Shown here piece after piece: positions 25,992-34,745 of a stretch of DNA of 64,000 nt (the first letter of the stretch is position 1; each line of letters begins with the position of its first letter). The notes under the pieces were generated by a model, which saw only the letters and a list, made by a program, of their open reading frames with translations, did not search any database and was not told the origin of the DNA. The position numbers and the translations under genes are program-made. The DNA is from Afifella aestuarii. Its GTDB lineage: Bacteria; Pseudomonadota; Alphaproteobacteria; Rhizobiales; Afifellaceae. The stretch lies in the NCBI RefSeq assembly GCF_004023665.1, contig NZ_SAUF01000002.1, positions 124,001-188,000 on the forward strand, in the 5' to 3' direction.

Positions 25992-27039
25992 CCTGTCGCA
26001 GCGCATCCGCGGCGCGTTCCGCCAGGAGCTGCCCGACACGGATGCGACGATCTGGCCGAACACGCTCTACGTGATCGGCAAGGTGATCGCCATCGCCCTC
26101 TACGAGGCGCATCTGCGGGCGACTTGGATCTATCGCCAGATCTTTGCCTCGACTGCGGATGGCACGCATCTCGACCGGCACGCCTACGAGCTCGGATTGA
26201 CGCGCAAGCCCGCGACGCGCGCGGCGGGCGAGATCGAAATCACGGCGACGCCGGAGACGATCTATCCGGCCGGCATGCGATTCCTGTCGGGCGCGCAGAG
26301 CTATGTCGCGACCGAGGCGGCGACGGCGAGTGTCGCCGGCGCCCTCGTCGTCACGGTGCGGGCCGAACAAGCCGGGCTCGCCGGCAACCGCGAGGCGGAC
26401 GAAAGCGTCTCACTCGTCGATCCGGCGCTCTACAGCGGCGTTGCCACCACCGGCAGCGTCGGGGCGGACGGGATCGGTGGCGGGGCGGACCGCGAGAGCG
26501 ACGAAAGCCTGCGCGCGCGCATCCTCGACCGCAAACGGCGCGTGCCACAAGGCGGCGCGGAAAGCGATTACGAACAATTCGCCCGGGCGGTGCCGGGCGT
26601 CTCAAAGGCCTGGGCGCAGAGTTTTGCGGGCGGGCCCGGCACGATCGGTGTCTGGTTCTTGATGGAGGGGCGGGCAAACGGGATCCCGACCGCCTCAGAC
26701 GTCGCCGCGGTGCAGGCGGCGCTCGACGAGCGGCGGATGATCCGGGCCGCGGCGATCGCTGCAGCGCCCGTCATGCGCCCGATCGACATCGATTTGACGC
26801 TCGTTCCGGACACGGAGGCCAATCGCGCCGCGGTCGAGGCACAGCTCGCCGCCATGTTCGCGGCCCGCGCCCGGCCCGGCGTTGCAGGTGACGCGTTCGT
26901 CATGTCGGTTTCATGGATCGCCGAGGCGATCTCGATCGCGCTCGGCGAGGACCGCCACCGGCTGCGCGCGCCGTTAAACGACGTCGTCTATCTCGGCGGC
27001 GAGATGCCAGTCCTCGGCACCATCCGGTATTTCTCGTGA
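25963..27039 (+). CDS. Baseplate J protein (Mu gp47-like)
   Basis: 358 residues, GTG start inside the end of gp46. ADGTHLDRHAYELGLTRKPA (about 63-82) and ADRESDESLRARILDRKRR, followed by GGAESDYEQFARAVPGVSKA, are family hallmarks. Forms the outer baseplate wedge. Confidence 0.92.
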   Translation: MATSTPSLNSLSQRIRGAFRQELPDTDATIWPNTLYVIGKVIAIALYEAHLRATWIYRQIFASTADGTHLDRHAYELGLTRKPATRAAGEIEITATPETIYPAGMRFLSGAQSYVATEAATASVAGALVVTVRAEQAGLAGNREADESVSLVDPALYSGVATTGSVGADGIGGGADRESDESLRARILDRKRRVPQGGAESDYEQFARAVPGVSKAWAQSFAGGPGTIGVWFLMEGRANGIPTASDVAAVQAALDERRMIRAAAIAAAPVMRPIDIDLTLVPDTEANRAAVEAQLAAMFAARARPGVAGDAFVMSVSWIAEAISIALGEDRHRLRAPLNDVVYLGGEMPVLGTIRYFS

Positions 27040-27791
27040 GCACCTATTTCGTTCCGGCCGGATCGGATTTCTCGGCAAGCGACGGCAGTGCCGTTATCGA
27101 AGTGACGTGCAATCCCGACCCGCTCGGCAGCGCACCGCCCGACAATGCCGACGTGCTTTCGGCCCCGTCCGCCGACGATCTTCTCTCCGTGGCGCTCGCC
27201 GCACAGCCAGCGGGCGCGGCGTGGCGGAGCCCGGACGGTGTCGCGCCCGACACGACGAGCCGCATGGCGCGGTTCTGGCGGGCCGTCTCGGCGCCGTTTG
27301 CCGATTTCTATGCGCGCCTCTTCGGCATCTCGCAGGAATCGACCTCGGTCTCGATCGTCGACAGCCTCGAAGATTGGGAGGCGGAATATGCGCTGCCCGG
27401 CCCCTGCGCCCCGTTCGACCCGGCCGTCTCGGCGCGCCTTGAAACGCTGCGCCTCACGGTGCGCGGACAAAACTATGTGACGCCGGCGGATTTCACCTGC
27501 CTCGTCGTGTCGATGGGGCATAGCGAAGTCGTCATCGAAGAGCCGGCGCCGTTTCGCTGCGGGGAATCGCGTCTCGGCAGCGACCACCGGCTCGGCAATG
27601 CGGCGATGCCCTATGAATGGGTGATCCATCTCGACACGCCCTTCATCACGCATTTTGCCTGCGGCACGTCGGAGCTCGGCATCGACCGGCTGACGGATTT
27701 CGGACGGGCGAGCGAGGTCGAGTGCCGGGTCAATGCCGTCGCGCCCGCCTGGACGCGGCCCGTCTTCGCTTACGCGCTCGTGGCCGATTAA
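27036..27791 (+). CDS. Baseplate protein gp48-like (DUF2313/YmfQ)
   Basis: 251 residues, GTG overlapping the previous stop. It contains WRAVSAPFADFYARLFGI and SIVDSLEDWEAEYALPG (about 105-121), the conserved DUF2313 core, and a terminal segment around FACGTSELGIDRL. Links wedge to tail fibres in Mu-like phages. Confidence 0.85.
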   Translation: MSTYFVPAGSDFSASDGSAVIEVTCNPDPLGSAPPDNADVLSAPSADDLLSVALAAQPAGAAWRSPDGVAPDTTSRMARFWRAVSAPFADFYARLFGISQESTSVSIVDSLEDWEAEYALPGPCAPFDPAVSARLETLRLTVRGQNYVTPADFTCLVVSMGHSEVVIEEPAPFRCGESRLGSDHRLGNAAMPYEWVIHLDTPFITHFACGTSELGIDRLTDFGRASEVECRVNAVAPAWTRPVFAYALVAD

Positions 27792-27824
27792 CCGGCCGGA
27801 CCACTCTCACAGCAAGAGGCCAGC

Positions 27825-28697
27825 ATGGAATACAAACCGCCCGTCGGCGCGGTGGAGGACGCGTCCTATGTGACCGGCAATGCCGGCGCCGGCATCCAGG
27901 GTTCGCAGGTGCCGGCCGAGGCGATCGAGCACCCGATGCGCGAGATCCTCAACGTCATCACCGCGGCCGATATCGAGCCGAACGGTTCGGATCTGTCGCA
28001 GCTCCTTCAGGCGATCCAGATCATCGCGGGTCTCGCCGGCGGCAATGCCGGCGTCGGCGGCTTCAACCGCATGCGGGTCTATCGGACAGGGACGTCTGTC
28101 TGGGTGCCGTCCAGCGGCGTCAATCTGGCTTTCGGCATATGCTGGGGTGCCGGCGGCGGCGGCGGCGGCGCGACCGGCAAAGGCGCGGGCGGTGCGGGCG
28201 GCGGCGGCGGCGGCTTTGCGGCGGGCTATTTCACGCCGACGCCGGGCTCCGGCGTTTCGATCATCGTCGGCCAGGGCGGCAAAGGCGGTTACCGCACGGG
28301 CGCCGGTCAGGCCGGCGGCCTCTCCTCGATCGGTGCCTTCATGTCGGCAACCGGCGGCACGGGCGGCTCTGGCTCTTCCTCCGGCGTCGGGCGCCCGGTC
28401 GGCAAGGGCGGCAAGGGCTTCGGCGGTCAGTTCAACCAGTTCGGTGGGTGGGGCGAACCCGGCTATCTCTCTGCCAACAACGCCTATTTCTCCGGCAATG
28501 GCGGCGCGTCCTTCGGCCTGTGGCGTGCCTCTGGAACGCTCGGCGGTGTCGGCGACGGAAACTTCCTAACCAACGAGGACGAAACCGGCCTTGACGTGCG
28601 GCCGGGCCAGGGCGGGCCGGGCGCCTCCAACAATGGCTTCGGCTTCACCGGCCAGGATGGCCTCGTTCTCCTCTTCTATCGCGACGCAACGGAGTAG
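27825..28697 (+). CDS. Glycine-rich tail fibre / adhesin
   Basis: 290 residues. A conserved N-terminal attachment part (PVGAVEDASYVTGNAGAGIQ), then from about residue 105 to 285 a body dominated by Gly runs (GGGGGGATGKGAGGAGGGGG) with short aromatic insertions, as in phage adhesins that pack as polyglycine-II sheets. It ends with GFTGQDGLVLLFYRDATE, a common ending of such fibres. Likely receptor contact. Confidence 0.8.
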   Translation: MEYKPPVGAVEDASYVTGNAGAGIQGSQVPAEAIEHPMREILNVITAADIEPNGSDLSQLLQAIQIIAGLAGGNAGVGGFNRMRVYRTGTSVWVPSSGVNLAFGICWGAGGGGGGATGKGAGGAGGGGGGFAAGYFTPTPGSGVSIIVGQGGKGGYRTGAGQAGGLSSIGAFMSATGGTGGSGSSSGVGRPVGKGGKGFGGQFNQFGGWGEPGYLSANNAYFSGNGGASFGLWRASGTLGGVGDGNFLTNEDETGLDVRPGQGGPGASNNGFGFTGQDGLVLLFYRDATE

Positions 28698-28702
28698 GCA
28701 CC

Positions 28703-29323
28703 ATGCCGTGGTTCATCATCGTCAACGGTGAGGTTACGCAGAAATTCACGTCGCTGCCGCAGCTCGCGCCAGGCATCAATGCCGAGGAAGTGTCGCAAAG
28801 CGTCTTCGACGAAGTGTCGACCGGCTATGTGCAGGACGGGCTGGGAGGTTACCGCGAACGCCGCTGGTACGACGAATACGACAATGTCGACCAGATGAAA
28901 CTTGGCGCGGCCAACGAGTGGAAAAAGGATTCGGCCGAAGGGCTGATGAGCATCTTCTATTCCGATTATCCGGCGAACGAGATCGCGGCGTTTGCGCAAT
29001 CGCGCCTCGCGGCGGAGGCCTATCTCGCCGATCTGCCGGAGCTCGACGATATCGGCGCGGCACAGAAAGCCCTGATCGAGAACGAGGCGACGGCGCGCGG
29101 CAAGACGCCGACCGAGGTGTGCAATTCGATCATCACCAAAAACGACGAGTATCAGAAGGCGATCGGGCGGCTCAAAGGCTTCCGCGCCAACGTCGATCTC
29201 ATCGTCGATGATTTCGCGCGCGATATCGGCGAAAGCGAGCCTGCCGCCAAGGACCGGCTCTGGGGACTGCTCGAAGCGGAATACAATTCCGCCGAAACCG
29301 CCATCGACCTGATCGTGACGTGA
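28703..29323 (+). CDS. Unknown fibre-associated protein, 206 aa
   Basis: The N-terminus MPWFIIVNGEVTQKFTSLPQ is beta-like and the rest helical and acidic (SIFYSDYPANEIAAFAQSRL). It starts 5 bases after the fibre stop, where fibre-assembly chaperones are usual. No family recognised. Confidence 0.6.
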   Translation: MPWFIIVNGEVTQKFTSLPQLAPGINAEEVSQSVFDEVSTGYVQDGLGGYRERRWYDEYDNVDQMKLGAANEWKKDSAEGLMSIFYSDYPANEIAAFAQSRLAAEAYLADLPELDDIGAAQKALIENEATARGKTPTEVCNSIITKNDEYQKAIGRLKGFRANVDLIVDDFARDIGESEPAAKDRLWGLLEAEYNSAETAIDLIVT

Positions 29324-29327
29324 CGCG

Positions 29328-29717
29328 ATGGCTCTGATCACCGGCGACCCGCCGGAACTCGATTTCGAGGCCTATGCCAACGAGGCCTGGATCTGCTCGC
29401 TGGAATTCCTCAACGCCGACGACGAGACGCCCTACGATTTGACGGATCTGGCGTTCTCGTTGCAGCTCCGCCGCCGGCCCGAAAGCGCCACGCTCGATCT
29501 GGAGCTGTCGACCGCGACGGGCGAGCTCTACGTCGACGAGACCGATCCGGCAAACGGCGTTCTCAACATCCTGGCGCCGGTCGCGGCCGTGCGCCGGCTC
29601 TCCGGAATTTATACCTATGACCTCCTCGTCTGGCGCGCCGCCGTCAATGAGACGGCGCGCATCTGGCTCCGAGGCAAAATCACTGTCGGCACGGGAGTGA
29701 CGCGCGATGCATCCTAA
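29328..29717 (+). CDS. Putative baseplate upper-protein-like fibre connector
   Basis: 129 residues, an all-beta pattern (EAWICSLEFLNADDETPYDL; RLSGIYTYDLLVWRA; ARIWLRGKITVGTGVT) typical of N-terminal modules that bind fibres to baseplates. It overlaps the large fibre gene by 11 bases. Assignment by pattern only. Confidence 0.5.
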   Translation: MALITGDPPELDFEAYANEAWICSLEFLNADDETPYDLTDLAFSLQLRRRPESATLDLELSTATGELYVDETDPANGVLNILAPVAAVRRLSGIYTYDLLVWRAAVNETARIWLRGKITVGTGVTRDAS

Positions 29718-31674
29718 ATCTTCCGCCGCGATCGCCGTTCAGCCGCGCGGACTTCCCGGCCCAGCCGGCATGGACTTCAAAGGCAAGTGGGAGCGGCGCA
29801 CGACCTATGCCTGGCGTGCCGTCGTGCTCCATGCTGACGAGCAATGGTTTGCTCTCCGCGGCAACACCGGCATCGAGCCGGGCTCGTCGGAATCCGACTG
29901 GCGTCTGTTTCTCCCGAAAGGGGTTAAGGGCGACCAGGGCGAGACGCCGACGCTCGAATGGCGTGTCGAGGACGCGACGCTGCAGGTGCGCCGCGTCGGC
30001 GACATCGACTGGGTCACGCTCTCGGCCACCTCAGCGCTCGGCCAGCGCATCCTGTCGGGAGTTGCCGATCCCGCCTCGGGCGACGGAAATGACGGCGATT
30101 ATTACCTCAATACCACGTCTTACGTCCTCTTCGGCCCCAAGGCTTCGGGCGCCTGGCCGACGCCTGGCCTCACCCTCAAGGGCATCCAGGGCGATCAGGG
30201 GCCGCAGGGCGAGACCGGGCCGCAGGGGCCGCAGGGCGAGGTGGGCGAGACCGGCTGGGACGTCGCCTGGACGACCGGCGCCACGGCCGAGACCGACCAC
30301 ACCTATGCGTTCGGGAACAAGCGCTGGCGCGCCGTGCAGGGCGGCTTGCTGCCCGATCCGCCGACCGCCGACCCGATGTCGGATCCGACGAACTGGGAAT
30401 ATCTCGGCGATTTCGCGTCGACCTCCCACACCCACACGATCAACCAAATCGCCGGTTTGCAGACGGCGCTCGATGACATCGACACGGCGATCGAAGGCGC
30501 CTTGTCCGAAGCCGACGTGCTCGACCTCGTCACCGGCGACCAGACGGTTTTTGCCTCGCCGGGCTTGCTCAAGCCCGCGCCCACCAACGGGGCGGAGCCG
30601 GGCGAGATCACGGTCAACGGCGTGTCGTACGACACGCTGACGTTCGATCCCGCCACGCAGCAGACGGCTTATCTCACGTTCGTGCTGCCGAAGTCGTTCG
30701 CGCCCGGGGGCACGCTGAAGTGCCGGGGAGTGTTCACGCATGAGGGTTTCACGCCGCCGACCTATGATACCGACGTGCCGAGCGGCGTGGCCTCTCCGTA
30801 TGGCGTCGCCTTCAATAATCTCGGACAGTTCATCATCTCTGACAGTTCCGCTGACACGATCTTCGTCCGCGACGGGTTCGGTGGGGCCGCGGTCACATCG
30901 TTCGCGTCGCCGGGATCGGGTCCATCTGGGCTCATCGCTTGGGGCGGCACCGATCTGATCAGTCTCGATTATTCGATCCCGCGGATTTACAAACATGTCG
31001 GTATTAGCGGGGATTTATATGGCAGTAATGGGGTGCCTGGAAGCGGTCCTCGCGACATCGTGGAAGACCCTGTCGGGGGTAATCTTTACCTCTGCGATTC
31101 CAGCACTGATACAATCTACGCCATTGATCCTTTTTCGTTGGAGCCAACGGGGTTCAGTTTTGCCGCACCGTCCGGCGGGATGGTGGTCGGCATCGCCATA
31201 GACCCTGATGGCAACCTATGGACTTGCGATGCGACTGCACTCAAGCTGCGCAAGCACCGTGGAATTTCAGCGACCGTCGACGACGAATTCAATCTGCCGA
31301 CGACATCACCAGGTGGCATGACATTCGATCCACAAGGGAGGCTTGTCCTCGCCGGACAATCTGACAACACGATCTACCGTCTGGATGTCCGAAAAAGCAT
31401 CGCTCTCTCCGTTTCCGCTGGGGCCGCTGGAGACGGCGACGCGCTCGGGGCTGTCGGCTCGGCTGTCATCTCGTCGGGTGCGTGCTCCGGCTCGGCTGGC
31501 CGATTGTGGTGCACGGCAGAAGTCGATGTCCCGCTGCCGGGCGCACAGCCGGGCGATCAGTTGACGATCAAGATTGATCGCGCCGTCGCCAATGCCGCCG
31601 ACGATCTCGGCGTGTTGGTGCATCTGCTCGGGCCCGAGATCAAGTATCCGACGTCCGCGGCGACGGACAGCTGA
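29707..31674 (+). CDS. Large tail fibre: collagen-like stalk plus beta-propeller-like domain
   Basis: 655 residues. Residues 1-60 are a fibre N-terminal module (FKGKWERRTTYAWRAVVLHA). About 159-183 is a Gly-X-Y stalk (GIQGDQGPQGETGPQGPQGE). About 355-560 has at least four NHL/YncE-like repeats (PYGVAFNNLGQFIISDSSAD; PRDIVEDPVGGNLYLCDSST), suggesting a beta-propeller, then a jelly-roll-like end. Codon use becomes less GC-rich from about 30740, suggesting the receptor part was exchanged. Likely host recognition. Confidence 0.8.
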   Translation: MHPKSSAAIAVQPRGLPGPAGMDFKGKWERRTTYAWRAVVLHADEQWFALRGNTGIEPGSSESDWRLFLPKGVKGDQGETPTLEWRVEDATLQVRRVGDIDWVTLSATSALGQRILSGVADPASGDGNDGDYYLNTTSYVLFGPKASGAWPTPGLTLKGIQGDQGPQGETGPQGPQGEVGETGWDVAWTTGATAETDHTYAFGNKRWRAVQGGLLPDPPTADPMSDPTNWEYLGDFASTSHTHTINQIAGLQTALDDIDTAIEGALSEADVLDLVTGDQTVFASPGLLKPAPTNGAEPGEITVNGVSYDTLTFDPATQQTAYLTFVLPKSFAPGGTLKCRGVFTHEGFTPPTYDTDVPSGVASPYGVAFNNLGQFIISDSSADTIFVRDGFGGAAVTSFASPGSGPSGLIAWGGTDLISLDYSIPRIYKHVGISGDLYGSNGVPGSGPRDIVEDPVGGNLYLCDSSTDTIYAIDPFSLEPTGFSFAAPSGGMVVGIAIDPDGNLWTCDATALKLRKHRGISATVDDEFNLPTTSPGGMTFDPQGRLVLAGQSDNTIYRLDVRKSIALSVSAGAAGDGDALGAVGSAVISSGACSGSAGRLWCTAEVDVPLPGAQPGDQLTIKIDRAVANAADDLGVLVHLLGPEIKYPTSAATDS

Positions 31675-31676
31675 GG

Positions 31677-32264
31677 GTGACGACCATGACCATGATCATG
31701 CATGCGCTGGTGTCTCCCGAGGACGCGATCGTCGATCGTAGGCGGCAAGACCCGGACAACCTGCCTGCGACGCGTCCCGGCTGGCGCTGGCTGCCGGAAG
31801 AGCGCGATGATGCGCCGGTGAACCCTGACACGGAGGTGGCGACCGAAGAGGTCCTCACGGTTGAAGAGGATCGCGTCGTGCGGGCGCGAGGGAAAAGGGC
31901 GCTGACCGTCGAGGAATTGAAAGCCGAGGTGGCGCGGTTGCGCTGGGAGCGCGAGGTTGCTGGGATCGAGGTGGTGATAGCCGGCGAGACGGTGCCGCTC
32001 TCGACAGCGCGAGGCGATGATCGCCAAGCGCTCGACTCGACCTATGCAGCCATTCGCGATGGCTTGAGGCAGGATAGCGCGACGTTCAAGTTCGCAGATC
32101 TGACATCGCGGGCGGTCAGCAATGCCGACATGCGGGCCGCCGTTGTCGCAGCGCTGGCGCATATCCAAGCCTGCTTCGACCTAGAAGGACTCGTCGCCGC
32201 GGAAATCGACGCAGGCATGATCACCAACAAGGCGCAGGTCCGCGCCGCGTTTGAGGCGAGCTGA
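31677..32264 (+). CDS. DUF4376-containing fibre-associated protein
   Basis: 195 residues, GTG start 3 bases after the fibre stop. The C-terminal half (STARGDDRQALDSTYAAIRD; FKFADLTSRAVSNADMRAA) matches DUF4376, a domain common in tail-fibre assembly proteins. The N-terminus has a charged linker. Its stop overlaps the next start (TGATG). Confidence 0.8.
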   Translation: MTTMTMIMHALVSPEDAIVDRRRQDPDNLPATRPGWRWLPEERDDAPVNPDTEVATEEVLTVEEDRVVRARGKRALTVEELKAEVARLRWEREVAGIEVVIAGETVPLSTARGDDRQALDSTYAAIRDGLRQDSATFKFADLTSRAVSNADMRAAVVAALAHIQACFDLEGLVAAEIDAGMITNKAQVRAAFEAS

Positions 32265-32983
32265 TGGCGCTCAATGGATCCGCGCTGACGCTGATGGGCG
32301 GACGGCGGAGATCGAGGGCTGCGCTCGCGGATATCGGTGAAGCGGGTCTCCTGCATTGGTACGACTTCGACGATTTCAGTGGAGATACTGAGCGAGTTAT
32401 CGCCGACCAGTTTGGCGGCGCTGATCTAGATACAAGGGGGAGCTGGATCGCCGACGGCAATATACGAATGCACTCGGCAAGCGCGCGGACCACATCAGCC
32501 GCCCTTCAATCGGCTCTTGCCGCGCAAGCGGACAAAAGAGCTTTCAGCTGTATTTTCGTAATGAAAGCTGTCGGCTCGTCAGATTACTATTTCGGAAATG
32601 TAATTGATGGCGGCTCGGGAGATACTAGATATTATTTTGCCGGGGCTCGATTTTACACATTGATTGCGCGAAAATCTCGGTATGATTATCTAACGATGCC
32701 AGCCGCGAAGGCGGCAATGCACATGTTGGCAGTTACGGGTTCGGCTGGGGAGGGACTTCACGTGCACCAGTTCCAGGGCTCAGATATAGATTACCGATCA
32801 CCGGCTTTAGGCTCTTCTAATTTTTATTGTTTCCCTACAGCAGCTAGCAGCGAGTTTTTGCAAAGCCAGTCGTGGGCGACTGCTCACGCGAGCCTTTGGG
32901 CGCGGATGCTGACGCACGCGGAGCTCAAGACGATCTGGGACACGCGGGCGGAGCATCTGTTTCGCTATGCTGAAGCCTTCTGA
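32264..32983 (+). CDS. Putative receptor-binding protein of atypical composition
   Basis: 239 residues. LLHWYDFDDFSGDTERVIAD at the N-terminus looks like the start of a LamG/concanavalin-like sandwich, and the protein ends with SLWARMLTHAELKTIWDTRA, a typical ending of such phage proteins. Bases about 32370-32870 are clearly AT-richer than neighbours, with codons rare in this phage, implying recent transfer of the binding domain. Confidence 0.6.
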   Translation: MALNGSALTLMGGRRRSRAALADIGEAGLLHWYDFDDFSGDTERVIADQFGGADLDTRGSWIADGNIRMHSASARTTSAALQSALAAQADKRAFSCIFVMKAVGSSDYYFGNVIDGGSGDTRYYFAGARFYTLIARKSRYDYLTMPAAKAAMHMLAVTGSAGEGLHVHQFQGSDIDYRSPALGSSNFYCFPTAASSEFLQSQSWATAHASLWARMLTHAELKTIWDTRAEHLFRYAEAF

Positions 32984-32994
32984 TATCTGCGCCT

Positions 32995-33225
32995 TCAACA
33001 GGCGCAGCCAGGGCCTTTATGGCATTCCTTGTTGCGGGCGATGCAGCTGTCGCCGCAAGGCTTGCCCTTGCTGCAGTGCTTGCAGCACGCGGTCGGCTGG
33101 ACCGGGATCGACGTCATCTCGGCAGGGACCGGGGCCTGTTTGAGTAAGGCAGCGAGATCCAGCACCGGTGCGGCTTGGGCCGTCGTGGCCATGGTCGCGA
33201 TCAAAAGGGCTGCAACCAAGCGCAT
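32995..33225 (-). CDS. Secreted cysteine-rich small protein
   Basis: Seventy-six residues on the minus strand, ATG 33225 preceded by GGGAGG. Signal peptide RLVAALLIATMATTAQAA with likely cleavage after residue 19. The last 30 residues hold eight Cys (ACCKHCSKGKPCGDSC...ECHKGPGCAC), suggesting disulfides or metal binding in the periplasm. Opposite to the late genes, next to the lysis cassette, so a moron candidate. Function unknown. Confidence 0.75.
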   Translation of the reverse strand: MRLVAALLIATMATTAQAAPVLDLAALLKQAPVPAEMTSIPVQPTACCKHCSKGKPCGDSCIARNKECHKGPGCAC

Positions 33226-33465
33226 GATATCCTCCCGCATATGCGCGCCTTGCGAGAAGAATGCGCAGCATGCCCGCACGAGTCGAGACGCCTGGATGCC
33301 GCGGGATAGGCGGCGGGCGAACTGCTGAACCCAAAGCACCGACTAGAAGCGCCGGGGTAGATCCCAGAGCCTGAAGGTTGAAACGCCCTTCCCGGTGGGG
33401 CTGCCGGCGGCCCGCGCACTGTGGGCAGCCGGGACGGGCGACCTTTTCGAATATTGGAGTACGAC

Positions 33466-33687
33466 ATGAACCTCGTCTGGAACTGGCGGAGGGTGCTTCG
33501 CCATGCCTGGAGTTTGCGGCTCATCGCGCTGGCGGCGCTTCTCTCCGGCCTGGAAGTCGCGCTGCCTTATGCGGACGACCTCCTGCCGATTCCGCCGGGC
33601 CTCTTCGCCCTTCTCTCTCTCCTCACCACGGGCGGCGCCTTTGCGGCCCGGCTCATCGCGCAAAGGAGTGTCTCCGGTGTCCAGTAG
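33466..33687 (+). CDS. Holin-like small membrane protein
   Basis: Seventy-three residues, MNLVWNWRRVLRHAWSLRL followed by two hydrophobic stretches (about 19-36 and 45-64), ending RLIAQRSV. This pattern is common just before endolysin genes in alphaproteobacterial phages. Position gives the holin role; no experiment-based motif. Overlaps the endolysin start. Confidence 0.75.
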   Translation: MNLVWNWRRVLRHAWSLRLIALAALLSGLEVALPYADDLLPIPPGLFALLSLLTTGGAFAARLIAQRSVSGVQ

Positions 33688-34159
33688 CAGGCTCAAGAAA
33701 GGCATCTTCGGCACGGTCACGGCGCTCGGCATTCTCGCCGTCGGCTTCGTCGGCGGCTGGGAGGGCAAGCGCAACGTCGCCTATCGCGACATCGTGGGCG
33801 TGCCGACGATCTGTTTCGGGGAAACCCGAGGCGTGAAGATGGGCGATACCGCGACCGACGCGGAATGCGCCACCATGCTCGGCGACGGTCTCGTGGAATT
33901 CGAAGCGGGCATGCGCTCGTGCCTGCGCGATCCGGATGCGATTCCCGACGAGAGCTACGTCGCGTTCCTGTCGGCCGCCTACAATATCGGCCAGCGCGCC
34001 TTCTGCCGCTCCTCCATGGCGCGGCGCTGGAACGCCGGCGATCTTCGCGGCGCATGCGATGCGCTGCTCATGTGGAACAAGGCCGGCGGGCGGGTCATCC
34101 GCGGGCTGGTCAACCGGCGCAAAGCGGAGCGCGAGCTCTGCCTCAAGGGCCTCAAATGA
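33677..34159 (+). CDS. SAR endolysin, GH24 muramidase
   Basis: 160 residues from GTG 33677 (AGGAG 8 bases before). An N-terminal weakly hydrophobic segment (GTVTALGILAVGFVGG, about 11-26) is a signal-anchor-release helix. The catalytic triad has exact spacing E-8-D-5-T: GGWEGK (Glu about 28), YRDIVG, PTICFG. NIGQRAFCRSSMARRWNAGD is typical of the family. It degrades peptidoglycan once released from the membrane. Confidence 0.92.
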   Translation: MSSSRLKKGIFGTVTALGILAVGFVGGWEGKRNVAYRDIVGVPTICFGETRGVKMGDTATDAECATMLGDGLVEFEAGMRSCLRDPDAIPDESYVAFLSAAYNIGQRAFCRSSMARRWNAGDLRGACDALLMWNKAGGRVIRGLVNRRKAERELCLKGLK

Positions 34160-34530
34160 CCGCGCTCCTCGCCAACCCTTTAGCGATCGTCGCGGCGGTC
34201 CTCGCCGTCCTCGCCTCCTATGGCGGCACCTATGCCGTGGGCGACCATTACGGCTATGCCCGCGCCGAGGCGACATGGCAGGCGAAATACGACCGCCTCG
34301 TCGCCGACACCGAAAAGGCCTCGGCCGAAGAGACGATCCGGCAGCAGCAGGCGAATGCGGAGGCCCGCCGGGCCGCGGACGAGACCATCGCGGAGCTGCG
34401 CTACCAGCTCGCCCAGCAGGACGTCTTTATGAAGGAGCTCGAAAATGCGGCTGATAGCGATCCCAATGCTCTGCGCGACTGTCTTGGGCCTGACAGCGTG
34501 CGGCGGCTCCAAAATCCTGCCGGTCGCTGA
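34156..34530 (+). CDS. i-spanin (Rz-like)
   Basis: 124 residues, ATGA overlap with endolysin. A single N-terminal membrane helix (NPLAIVAAVLAVLASYGGTY) then a long periplasmic coiled coil (TEKASAEETIRQQQANAEAR). Pairs with the outer-membrane lipoprotein encoded in another frame within its 3' end to fuse the two membranes at lysis. Confidence 0.87.
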   Translation: MTALLANPLAIVAAVLAVLASYGGTYAVGDHYGYARAEATWQAKYDRLVADTEKASAEETIRQQQANAEARRAADETIAELRYQLAQQDVFMKELENAADSDPNALRDCLGPDSVRRLQNPAGR

Positions 34531-34738
34531 GGCGCCGATCCTGGAGCCGGCGCCGGCGGAGCTCGCCTCGCACTGCGCCGATCCGGTGACCCTGCCGGGT
34601 CGCGGTCTGACCCAGGCGGAGGTCGAAAAGCTCTGGGCAAGAGACCGGTTTGCGCTGACGGGCTGCGGCCTCACCAAGCAAGCCGTCGTCGATTTTTATG
34701 TGCGGCGCGATGCGGCCCTCACGAGCCCCGGCCGCTGA
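34445..34738 (+). CDS. o-spanin lipoprotein (Rz1-like), overlapping Rz
   Basis: 97 residues, starting 86 bp inside Rz in a different frame. Lipoprotein signal RLIAIPMLCATVLGLTACGG with lipobox LTAC. Pro-rich mature start (APILEPAPAELA). The nested arrangement identifies the spanin pair. Confidence 0.87.
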   Translation: MRLIAIPMLCATVLGLTACGGSKILPVAEAPILEPAPAELASHCADPVTLPGRGLTQAEVEKLWARDRFALTGCGLTKQAVVDFYVRRDAALTSPGR

Positions 34739-34745
34739 GGGCGTG

